A stretch of DNA of 64,000 bases, from the NCBI RefSeq assembly GCF_963667685.1, contig NZ_OY763930.1:2215501-2279500 (forward strand), in the 5' to 3' direction. Positions within the stretch are counted from its first letter, which is position 1, and each line of letters starts with the position of its first letter. The translations under genes and the position numbers were made by a program. This DNA is from Maridesulfovibrio sp. Its GTDB lineage: Bacteria > Desulfobacterota > Desulfovibrionia > Desulfovibrionales > Desulfovibrionaceae. Of the stretch, positions 1 to 7,614 are shown in pieces. The notes beneath the pieces are model-generated. The model had not been told where the DNA came from, ran no database searches, and worked only from the letters and a program-made list of their open reading frames with translations.

Positions 1-3000
1 TTTGGCTGTTTCATTATTTCCTACAGCCGAGAATTTGAAGGTCGCCGGGCCGAGGTCCGGTCCGGTGTTGGTGTTGAAAATGGCTGTTTTCTGTCTCCCA
101 TGAGGCACTGCAAAATCATTCATTTGTATATTCTGATGCAGGGAACCGCTGGCGTCGATAGCAATGTTGAATTTGCCGTCCTTCGGGGTGTCGTTACGAA
201 CGCTAACGGGTACGCTGAAAGTTTCATCAGGGGCCAGAAAGCGGGGCAGGGTGGGTGTAACCATGAGCGGCGAACGCACGGTTAAGATTTTCGAGGCAGA
301 CCCGAATTTTTTGCCGTCACTGACGACAGCCATGATGCGGAGCGCTCCACTGAATTCGGGAATTTGGGCATCGAATGTAGCCTTGCCGTTTTTGTCGGCT
401 GTAAGGATGCCGGACCAGAATGTGACCGGCTTGACCCTGCGGATGGCGGAACTTCCGGCAAACTGCTTCATCATGGCCAGTTCCATGCCGCCACCGGCAA
501 CGGCCTTGTTGATCGGACCGGCGTCAGGCATGAGAAGCCCGAAAGTATCGGACCAGCGTACTCCAAGCGCGCGCTTGGCATAGAAGTAATCAAACGGGTT
601 TGGAGTCTTCTGCCCGGTCAGGCGCAGGATTCCTTCATCAACAGCGGCGATGGTCAGTTTTGCCCCCGGTTTGGTCCGGATCTGCATGGTCACGATCTTT
701 TCCGGACGGGTAGTTTCAGGGCAGTTGATGTCGATGGCGAGTCTGTTGCTTTCGCGATCGACGAAAAGCGGAACTGCCCCGACAGCCCGTGCACTGGAGC
801 CTGTTTCCAGCTTATTCACTGAGCGGATAAGGGTTGCGGTTACATAGGCGTTAGTGCTGATCCCTTTCTGGACCGGAACTTTTACTGTGGCGGTGTTTCC
901 TTCCACTGTGAGAGTCTTGGTCCAGCGGATGGAATCGTCTTCAATGGCTACCAGCATCCGTCCGGCAAAGGGAGTGCGGATCTGATACTCGGCCATATCA
1001 CCGGGTTTGTAATCACCTTTACGGGTAGGGATAATTTCAAGGCGGGCCGGATTTTCCAAGGCCCACGGAGAATATCCCCAGCCACCGCAGAAGAAGTCTG
1101 CCTGAGCGGAAACACCGGATGCGGGATCACTGAGAATAACACGGTAGCTGCCGAATTCCGGCGGAGTGACCTTGAATGAACCTGCAGGAGAATCGGCGTT
1201 GATTTCCCGTGTTTCCAGCAATTGCGGATCGCGCTCGGTTACATACTTATATGAACCTGACGGCGTGGAACGCACGATGGTCTGCCAGCGATCGCGGTAA
1301 AGCTTCATGCTCAGCTTTCCGGCCTTGGTTTTATCGCCTTGCGGGGTCAGGGTTACGTAATCGAGTTTTACGGATTCTCCCAGTTCATACCCCTGTTTGG
1401 TCAGCTTTTTCAGTCCCGGGTAGAACTTTGAAATCAGTACCGGGTCGGTCTTGGTAGCAGTTACACCGCGTCCCCCGGTTTCACTTACCCGCGCAGTCAT
1501 GCGGGCCTGAATGGCTGATTCCGATTTTATGGATGCCGGTATGGTAACTTTGAAAGAAAACTTCCCGCTGTCATCAAGCTTGGCGTCGGTGTTTAAAATT
1601 TCGCGTGCTTTGAAAGAGCTTTCGTCGGTATTGAAACGATAATTTTCATATCCTGCAGGGGAGAAATGCGAAGGTTCAAGCATCACCCGGATATTTACAG
1701 GAAGGTCTTCAGCCGGAGGACCGAACAGGTAACGGCCTTCAACTTCAAAATTGAATTCCTGCCCGCTGGCAGCCTGGTTTGCGGCGATAATTTCCGCACT
1801 GATGCGGTCAGGCATGAAATCTTCAACAGAATAGTGAAAGTTGCCTATCCTTTCTTTCCCGGCCAGCAGTTTGATGTTGAATTGTCCAGTGGGTGAATAA
1901 TCGGGAATGTCTCTTTTGAATTCAACCATTCCCTGATTGTCGGTATGTCTGGTGCGGCGGAAAAGTTCCCGTCCGCGCTGATCGGAGTAGACCAGTACAA
2001 CGGGCATTTTTACAGGAGCCTGTAATTTGCGGTCGCGAACTACAGCTACGCCCTTTACGGTTTCGCCGGGGCGGTAGAGGTCGCGTTCCCCATAAGTGAA
2101 CGCGGTTAAACCCTTGGGGGATAAACGCTGCCCTGCGATGTCCAGACCTGAGCGGTCGGTGTTGAAACGGTCGATGAGCATGAAGCTCATGTCATTTTTA
2201 CGGCTGACTATTGCCATGTATGGGTGACCGAGGTCCTCGCGCATATCTTTATTTTTTAAGATCAGCATTCCCCGCGAGTTGGTTGTCCCGGAAGCCATAA
2301 CCTGATTACGGTTGCTGATCAGCTGAACTTTGGCATCTACCACAGGCTTGAGGTCGGAAAGGGATGATATCCAGAACATGGTTTCCTCGTCGCCAAGCTT
2401 AGCAACCATGCCGAGGTCGGTGATCATTACCCAGCGTTGCACGCCTTGGCTTTGACCCGGAATTGTAGCTGCAATGCGGTAAAGTCCTTTGCCACCTTCG
2501 GCTATAAAGCTTTTCAGGGAAAGCGGAGTAGTCTTCTGTTTATTTTTGGGGCCGGAAGTCTTGATACTGCCTGAGAAAATGCGGTTACCCAGTGCTGCGG
2601 AAACTCCGCCGCCGTATGTTTCTGGATCAAAGGCCATGTATCCGTAATGGGTGAAAAGCGAAAACAGGTTGTTGGGAAAGACTCTGTCCACAGTTACGTT
2701 TACTTCACGTGTGTTGACGGTCTTGATGCCGAGAGTCTGATACCCCGATTCAGACAGGAACATGCCTGCAGAAGAAAAATCAGCGCTGGGCTTGATGTCC
2801 GGGATAGCAACGTTTTCTGTGACAGTTTCTTCAAGTATGGCGCCGTCAGCAGCGGTAAGTCCTTTTTGGAGGTTGATGGTGTATTTTGTGCCCGGCTTGA
2901 ATGGACCGGAAAGGATTAACTTGTTCCCGGATGCGGCAGCGGAAATATTTACAGCGGGTTTGATTTTCAGCATCTCAAGACCCTGCGACGGTATGACCGG

Positions 3001-3840
3001 ACTGGAGAAGCCCAGCTCGACCCTTGCTCCGGAGAAGGAGCTTGCCGCTTTGTAACCTGAATATTTCAGTACGGGATTGAAAACAACTTCGATTTTCTTT
3101 TCATAATCCTTGCCTAATACCATCGCTCCGCGTCCATCGGGCAGGTTTTTGTCTATTTTGAAGGTATATGTTTTAGGTGTGGTGTCCTTTTCAATAGGGG
3201 TGCTGACGAAGCGCTGGTAGTTGTCATCATAACTGGTTGTGACGCTCAAGGGGATGTCTTGTCCATCCGGTCCGCTGAGAGAAATGTTTTTCAAAGTATT
3301 CTCAGGTGTGACATAATTGCTGAAGTTTATGTGTCCTTCAATGCGTATTTTGCGCCCCTGACCTGCGACAGGTTCGGTTCGCAGGTTAATCTCACTGACT
3401 CCAAAGCTTCCGGTCTGAACGTGGAAAGTGGATTCTCCGCTAAGGGTCTGGCCGTTAAGCAGGAAATTATCAGGCTTAAGATTTACGGTGAAGCGGGTGT
3501 CTGCCTGAAAGGCCGGATCGGCCGTGAAGCGCAGAGCATAAGGGTTGATCCAGCTCCATTCTCCTTTTACTTCCGGGGTGATGGTCGCAGGAGCTTTTTT
3601 CAGGGCAAGTGAGGACTCTTCAGGGCCGATAGGCATATCAAAGGCCAGCAGAAGCTGAGAGTATCCCTGACTGTCGAGGCTTACATCTGTTACTTTAACA
3701 CCTTCTCCGGAACTAATTCTTGCGGACACCGAGTCGTACTTGTTTTTAAGCAGACCGGCTGCCTGAATGATGCAGAGCATGAGCAGCAGGGCGATAATAA
3801 TATTCTTCTTGTCTTTGAACGGGGTAGGTCCTCTGTCCAT
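1..3840 (-). CDS. Alpha-2-macroglobulin family protein (partial, 3' end outside window)
   Basis: The frame is open without a stop from an ATG at 3840 to the first base of the window, giving 1280 residues; the C-terminal part lies to the left. A GAGG ribosome site sits about 8 bases before the ATG. The N-terminus (MDRGPTPFKDKKN) is followed by one hydrophobic segment at residues 14-32, which looks like a signal anchor or uncleaved signal peptide rather than a lipobox. Long beta-rich MG-type repeats follow, then a typical A2M core near residues 1180-1230 (VKPVTFWSGILTADKNGKAT, then IPEFSGALRIMAV). Bacterial A2Ms of the YfhM type are periplasmic protease traps of about 1600-1900 residues, often next to a PBP1C gene. 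The thioester motif (CxEQ) would lie beyond the window, so trapping ability cannot be judged here. Confidence 0.88.
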   Translation of the reverse strand, partial: MDRGPTPFKDKKNIIIALLLMLCIIQAAGLLKNKYDSVSARISSGEGVKVTDVSLDSQGYSQLLLAFDMPIGPEESSLALKKAPATITPEVKGEWSWINPYALRFTADPAFQADTRFTVNLKPDNFLLNGQTLSGESTFHVQTGSFGVSEINLRTEPVAGQGRKIRIEGHINFSNYVTPENTLKNISLSGPDGQDIPLSVTTSYDDNYQRFVSTPIEKDTTPKTYTFKIDKNLPDGRGAMVLGKDYEKKIEVVFNPVLKYSGYKAASSFSGARVELGFSSPVIPSQGLEMLKIKPAVNISAAASGNKLILSGPFKPGTKYTINLQKGLTAADGAILEETVTENVAIPDIKPSADFSSAGMFLSESGYQTLGIKTVNTREVNVTVDRVFPNNLFSLFTHYGYMAFDPETYGGGVSAALGNRIFSGSIKTSGPKNKQKTTPLSLKSFIAEGGKGLYRIAATIPGQSQGVQRWVMITDLGMVAKLGDEETMFWISSLSDLKPVVDAKVQLISNRNQVMASGTTNSRGMLILKNKDMREDLGHPYMAIVSRKNDMSFMLIDRFNTDRSGLDIAGQRLSPKGLTAFTYGERDLYRPGETVKGVAVVRDRKLQAPVKMPVVLVYSDQRGRELFRRTRHTDNQGMVEFKRDIPDYSPTGQFNIKLLAGKERIGNFHYSVEDFMPDRISAEIIAANQAASGQEFNFEVEGRYLFGPPAEDLPVNIRVMLEPSHFSPAGYENYRFNTDESSFKAREILNTDAKLDDSGKFSFKVTIPASIKSESAIQARMTARVSETGGRGVTATKTDPVLISKFYPGLKKLTKQGYELGESVKLDYVTLTPQGDKTKAGKLSMKLYRDRWQTIVRSTPSGSYKYVTERDPQLLETREINADSPAGSFKVTPPEFGSYRVILSDPASGVSAQADFFCGGWGYSPWALENPARLEIIPTRKGDYKPGDMAEYQIRTPFAGRMLVAIEDDSIRWTKTLTVEGNTATVKVPVQKGISTNAYVTATLIRSVNKLETGSSARAVGAVPLFVDRESNRLAIDINCPETTRPEKIVTMQIRTKPGAKLTIAAVDEGILRLTGQKTPNPFDYFYAKRALGVRWSDTFGLLMPDAGPINKAVAGGGMELAMMKQFAGSSAIRRVKPVTFWSGILTADKNGKATFDAQIPEFSGALRIMAVVSDGKKFGSASKILTVRSPLMVTPTLPRFLAPDETFSVPVSVRNDTPKDGKFNIAIDASGSLHQNIQMNDFAVPHGRQKTAIFNTNTGPDLGPATFKFSAVGNNETAK

Positions 3841-3878
3841 GTTGGAAACCTCTTATATAAACTATTAAAAATTACATT

Positions 3879-3888
3879 CTGTTAACAG
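3879..3888. promoter_or_regulatory. 10-bp perfect palindrome between divergent genes
   Basis: CTGTTAACAG is self-complementary and lies about 40 bases upstream of the A2M-like start codon, in the divergent gap shared with the 135-residue NAD-binding protein. It is a possible operator; no regulator was identified. Confidence 0.3.
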
Positions 3889-3979
3889 ACAGGATTATGA
3901 CATCTTTTTGCTGCACAGTCATCGTTCAAAATCTGCTGTCCCCCGTCAATAACATGTTTTTTATCGTTTTGTCTGGGTA

Positions 3980-4007
3980 TTGCCTGTTTTATGGCTTGTG
4001 CTATAGT
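3980..4007 (+). promoter_or_regulatory. Sigma-70-like promoter for the short NAD-binding protein
   Basis: TTGCCT, a 16-base spacer and TATAGT read towards the gene starting at 4063. The predicted transcript would begin near 4014 and give a leader of about 50 bases. Confidence 0.5.
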
Positions 4008-4062
4008 TGCGTCACTAATTCTGTCACTAAACAGATGTTAAGATATGCCAAAAGGAGAACTG

Positions 4063-4470
4063 ATGGAAAATCACAATATTGCGATAATAGGTTTGGGTAG
4101 GATTGGTACGGCTTTTTTGCAGAAAGCTCTTTCTGACGATTGTGTGATGAAGGTTAAAGCTGTTTGTGAAATGTTTGATACTCCGGGGCGTAAGTTCGCA
4201 GAAGAAAAAGGGATTCCTGTTCTTGATTTAACTGGAATAGTTGAGCTGGGGTTAGGTGTTGAGATTATCTTTGATCTTACAGGAGATCAAAATGTAACCC
4301 GTGTTTTACGGGAAAAATTGAGCAAATGTGGTAATACCTACACGGATGTAGCTTCCCAGCGCCTTACCCGGTTGGTCTGGACACTGATTGCCGGCGATGA
4401 ATATCTCCCCGATCTTGGCAAAAGCAAAAGTCAGGTCTATGCCGATATGATGCTGGAGGGTAATAGTTAA
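4063..4470 (+). CDS. Short Rossmann-fold NAD(P)-binding protein
   Basis: This is a 135-residue protein. The ATG at 4063 is chosen because AAAGGAG lies 6 bases before it and because it starts directly at the nucleotide-binding strand. Residues 6-14 (AIIGLGRIG) form a GxGxxG dinucleotide-binding loop. The rest (VKAVCEM at about 34-40, then EIIFDLTGD) resembles the N-terminal half of homoserine dehydrogenase or dihydrodipicolinate reductase. At 135 residues it carries only a nucleotide-binding domain and no recognisable catalytic domain, so it may be a redox or nucleotide sensor or an enzyme remnant. It converges on the histidine kinase gene with a 10-base gap and no clear terminator between them. 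Its function is unknown. Confidence 0.75.
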   Translation: MENHNIAIIGLGRIGTAFLQKALSDDCVMKVKAVCEMFDTPGRKFAEEKGIPVLDLTGIVELGLGVEIIFDLTGDQNVTRVLREKLSKCGNTYTDVASQRLTRLVWTLIAGDEYLPDLGKSKSQVYADMMLEGNS

Positions 4471-4480
4471 TATTCCGGTT

Positions 4481-6898
4481 TTATGTCAATATCGGTAATG
4501 ATATGGTGAACCTGCTCCCTTCTCCGGGGGTGGAGTCTACCGTTATTGTCCCACCATGGTTATGGGTCACGATGAAATTGGATACTGAAAGACCCAAGCC
4601 GGTTCCAATGTCTATGTTTTTGGTAGAATAAAACGGCTCGAAAATTCTTTTAAGGCTTGTTTCATCAATTCCCGGACCGTTATCTTCAATTTCTATACGT
4701 ACGAAATTCTCATCAGACGATGTTCTAATGGTTATCGTAGGTATTTTGTGGGCGTTTTTTTCTTCTGCAATGGCCTGTGCAGCGTTTTTGATGAGATTAA
4801 GTATTACCTGGCAGATCTCCATTTCGGTGAAATTGAATATTGGTGATGAATTGAAATCCCGGACAATATTTATTTTTTTGAAGTCATACTTTTTCCTGAA
4901 GTCATAATCGTTTCCAGCCAGCGAGATGGCGGTTTCAATTACCGGCTCAATGGTCCCCGAAGATTTGGCTAAGTTGCTTTTACGGCTGAAGTCGAGCATT
5001 GATTTTACAATTGACGCTGCCCGGGTTCCGGCATCCTGAATACTGTGCAGGTATTCTGTTATTCCGCGTTTATCCATGTAGTTACGCAGATTGTTGAGGT
5101 CTATGCCGCATTTTTCAGCAACCGGAAGGTTGTTCTTAAGTGTTGGAGATGTACGCCGGATGATGTTCTGGGTAACTTGCATTATGACGCCAAGCGGATT
5201 GTTGATTTCATGGGCCATGCCAGCGGCAAGCCCTCCCACGGACATCATTTTTTCGGTTTGGACCATTGTTTTTTGCATCCGGCGTCTTTCGGTCACATCC
5301 CGCATTACGATAATCAGTTTTTTCTTTCCGCCAATGGAAGCGACTCTTGCCAGATTATCAGTCCAGAATGGTTCTCCAGTACTTTTTTTTACCATCCATT
5401 CGAAGTGAACGGATTTGCCGGAAAGGGCTTTTGTGAACAATTCAGCTACGTATTTATTATCATATGGAGGACTGTTAAAGCTGATGGCTTCGGGACTCAT
5501 GCCTATTGCCTCGTTACGGTCCATATCAAAGAAATCAAGAAAGGCCTGATTTACATCAGTGAATGTGCGTTTTTGCAAATCCATTACACCGATTGCATCT
5601 TTGGTGGAGTTGAAAATTTCCCGGTAAGTTATTTCAGATTTGAGTAATTCTCTTTTGGCTGATTCCCTGCTGTCGATCATGTTATTGGCCAGTTCTGCCA
5701 AGATATCAAATTCGCTGAAACTGATTTTTGAGCGATCTATTTTTAAGCTTTCTGCGTTTCCTTTGCGGAAAAAGTTTTCAAAGTAATTAAAATTGTTGGT
5801 GAGTATTCGCTTGAATCTTCCTGAAATATAAATGCTGGACAAAGAAATAAGGACAACAATAATTGTTACTCCGCCGGTATTAAGCATCAGTGCTTCGAAC
5901 AATTCTTTTTTTCTTTCGGCAAGTTTCAGCTCCAGTTTTCCTATATCTATGCCGCAGGCCACAAACCATCCCCATTGGGGAATAGCGGAACTGTAGCTCA
6001 TTTTTTTGTAGGACCGCATGTTTTGGCTGTACGACGGTGTTTTATATGTTACGAAGCCTCCGCCGTTTTTGGCTGCCCGGATCAGGTCAGTAGTAATGAA
6101 TACACCCCCTGAGGTGTTGGTATTAAGTGTGTTTACGCCTTGCACTTTGCCTAGCAGAGGCTCTCCATTGAGAGTTCCTATGGTTATTTTGTCGTCCTGC
6201 TGGTAATCCTGCGCCAGTCGAAGCAGAATTTCTTTCTTTGTTCTATTAACAATTGTGGACTTGTATACTCCCGTACCGATTATCCAGTTCAGGGGTTCAA
6301 GAAGCTTAATGTACGAGATCTTTTGCAGCAGGGTGCTTTTACCGCCTGTACGCGGCCATGTGTATTCAATGTACCCCTCTTTTTGGTTCTTTATGAGTCT
6401 GATCATATCCCGAATCAGGAATTTGTTGTCCTTTGTTTTGAGATTCAGAACATTTGTTTGTTCAAGAGACGGCCTACCCGGGTTTAAAATAGCCTTGCCA
6501 TCCATTGAGACAATGAAAATATATGAATCAGAGAAATCGAAGACCAATGATTTCAGGGTTTCCTTGATCAGATCCTGTGCCTCAGCTGGAGACATGGTTG
6601 TTTTATATTTTTTATAAATGTAATTCGCCAGATTGTGGGCCTCGGTCACCGCAAATTTAATATTTTTAATGCTGTTGCGCTGATTGTTGTTCTGGGTGAA
6701 TTCGATAGAGTGTTTTATGCGTGTGACTTCTTTGATCAGCTGATCTTCCACCCCGCCAAAGATGATGGTCTCTGCTTCGGCGTTTTTCTTTTGGAAATCT
6801 GAAACCATGAAGTAAACAGTCAGACCTCCGAAAATAAAAATAGTTGAGAAGCATAGGGCAAGAGTGTTCCGTGATAAGGTAGAGACAATACTTTTCAT
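4481..6898 (-). CDS. Orphan sensor histidine kinase with two Cache-like modules and a PAS domain
   Basis: This is an 805-residue membrane kinase. The ATG at 6898 is preferred to a GTG at 6952 because a good promoter (-10 at 6958-6963) would start transcription downstream of the GTG. Order: membrane segment at about 10-33; a periplasmic region with two repeats of the Cache_2 kind (EGYIEYTWPR...WIIGTGVY near 174-212 and GGFVTYKTP...WGWFVACGID near 280-318); membrane segment at about 340-360; HAMP-like linker; PAS at about 425-535; HisKA with the phospho-acceptor in GMAHEINNPLG (His563); HATPase with LIKNAAQAI, EDNGPGI and GTGLGLS. Cache sensors usually bind small metabolites such as carboxylates or amino acids. 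No response regulator is adjacent, so the partner is unknown. Confidence 0.9.
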   Translation of the reverse strand: MKSIVSTLSRNTLALCFSTIFIFGGLTVYFMVSDFQKKNAEAETIIFGGVEDQLIKEVTRIKHSIEFTQNNNQRNSIKNIKFAVTEAHNLANYIYKKYKTTMSPAEAQDLIKETLKSLVFDFSDSYIFIVSMDGKAILNPGRPSLEQTNVLNLKTKDNKFLIRDMIRLIKNQKEGYIEYTWPRTGGKSTLLQKISYIKLLEPLNWIIGTGVYKSTIVNRTKKEILLRLAQDYQQDDKITIGTLNGEPLLGKVQGVNTLNTNTSGGVFITTDLIRAAKNGGGFVTYKTPSYSQNMRSYKKMSYSSAIPQWGWFVACGIDIGKLELKLAERKKELFEALMLNTGGVTIIVVLISLSSIYISGRFKRILTNNFNYFENFFRKGNAESLKIDRSKISFSEFDILAELANNMIDSRESAKRELLKSEITYREIFNSTKDAIGVMDLQKRTFTDVNQAFLDFFDMDRNEAIGMSPEAISFNSPPYDNKYVAELFTKALSGKSVHFEWMVKKSTGEPFWTDNLARVASIGGKKKLIIVMRDVTERRRMQKTMVQTEKMMSVGGLAAGMAHEINNPLGVIMQVTQNIIRRTSPTLKNNLPVAEKCGIDLNNLRNYMDKRGITEYLHSIQDAGTRAASIVKSMLDFSRKSNLAKSSGTIEPVIETAISLAGNDYDFRKKYDFKKINIVRDFNSSPIFNFTEMEICQVILNLIKNAAQAIAEEKNAHKIPTITIRTSSDENFVRIEIEDNGPGIDETSLKRIFEPFYSTKNIDIGTGLGLSVSNFIVTHNHGGTITVDSTPGEGSRFTISLPILT

Positions 6899-6957
6899 AT
6901 GGATACCGTTGTCTTTTAATCTTATGGAAGTAATAAAGAGTGCAAACGTCACTTTGG

Positions 6958-6986
6958 ATTATACCATTCCTGAAGTATGGTAACAA
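6958..6986 (-). promoter_or_regulatory. Sigma-70 promoter for the histidine kinase
   Basis: On the minus strand, TTGTTA (6986-6981), a 17-base spacer and a perfect TATAAT (6963-6958). Transcription should start near 6950, which makes the ATG at 6898 the first usable start. Confidence 0.65.
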
Positions 6987-7035
6987 GGTGGTATTGTCTT
7001 TAGGTGGTAAAATAGGCTCGTTTTCGGAAGGCAAT

Positions 7036-7071
7036 AAAAAAAGGGTTACGATCATTTGATCGTAACCCTTT
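7036..7071 (-). terminator. Intrinsic terminator of the first tRNA-Arg
   Basis: The minus strand reads AGGGTTACGATCA, a two-base turn, its complement, and then seven T residues. It lies 13 bases past the tRNA 3' end. The terminator of the second tRNA copy is an imperfect duplicate. Confidence 0.9.
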
Positions 7072-7083
7072 GACTTATCGAAG

Positions 7084-7160
7084 TGGCGCGCCTGAGAGGA
7101 TTCGAACCTCTGACCTACGGATTCGTAGTCCGGCACTCTATCCAGCTGAGCTACAGGCGC
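7084..7160 (-). tRNA. tRNA-Arg (anticodon ACG), copy 1
   Basis: The 77-base gene folds as a full cloverleaf. The acceptor stem GCGCCTG pairs with CAGGCGC, the D arm begins GCTCAGCTGGATAGAG, the anticodon loop is CTACGAA with anticodon ACG, and the T arm is AGAGG/TTCGAAT/CCTCT. The discriminator is G and the CCA end is encoded. The ACG anticodon (A34 normally deaminated to inosine) reads CGU, CGC and CGA. An identical copy lies 324 bases upstream on the same strand. Confidence 0.97.
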
Positions 7161-7174
7161 GCGTCGAGAAGAAG

Positions 7175-7203
7175 TGTTTATGTGTATTTGCCGGAACCGT
7201 CAA
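7175..7203 (-). promoter_or_regulatory. Promoter of tRNA-Arg copy 1
   Basis: The minus strand shows TTGACG, a 17-base spacer and TAAACA, ending 15 bases before the mature 5' end. This allows for a short 5' leader cut by RNase P. Confidence 0.55.
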
Positions 7204-7259
7204 GCATAAATTTAAAAAAAATAAAAAAAAGTTGTTATGAGTCAATTTTATAAAAATGG

Positions 7260-7318
7260 AATTCAAAATCTTAGAGCATCCCCGTGGGTGAGTTTTTCTT
7301 GATAATGAATTTTGAATT
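7260..7318. repeat. Inverted repeat between the two tRNA genes
   Basis: AATTCAAAAT (7260-7269) is exactly complementary to ATTTTGAATT (7309-7318), enclosing 39 bases that contain a small CCCGTGGG turn. It lies between the two tRNA units. It could be a stem-loop in RNA or a remnant of a duplication junction; no function is assigned. Confidence 0.4.
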
Positions 7319-7360
7319 TTTGTGTTTTGTACCGGGATAGAAAAAATAGGTTCTGAAACG

Positions 7361-7395
7361 AAAAAAGGATCACGATCTTATGATCGTAACCCTTT
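7361..7395 (-). terminator. Intrinsic terminator of the second tRNA-Arg
   Basis: The minus strand reads GGGTTACGATCAT, a short turn, ATGATCG-like complement with two mismatches, and then six T residues. It is clearly related to the terminator at 7036-7071, so the tRNA and its terminator were duplicated together. Confidence 0.85.
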
Positions 7396-7407
7396 GTATT
7401 TACTTAG

Positions 7408-7484
7408 TGGCGCGCCTGAGAGGATTCGAACCTCTGACCTACGGATTCGTAGTCCGGCACTCTATCCAGCTGAGCTACAGGCGC
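7408..7484 (-). tRNA. tRNA-Arg (anticodon ACG), copy 2
   Basis: This is identical over 77 bases to the gene at 7084-7160, including the encoded CCA. It has its own promoter and terminator, so the pair is not one polycistronic transcript but two separate units. Confidence 0.97.
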
Positions 7485-7496
7485 GCGTTGAAGAGG

Positions 7497-7525
7497 GTTC
7501 TATGGAGAAACGCTCTTAAGGTCAA
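7497..7525 (-). promoter_or_regulatory. Promoter of tRNA-Arg copy 2
   Basis: The minus strand shows TTGACC, a 17-base spacer and TAGAAC, ending 13 bases before the mature tRNA. Geometry matches the copy 1 promoter although the flanking bases have diverged. Confidence 0.55.
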
Positions 7526-7614
7526 GGGTTATTTTAAAACAAATTGTTTTTTTTGTGAAATAAATTTGGTTCAAGTATGGTTGTGTCAACTTAAGTAACT
7601 GTTAATATTGATCA

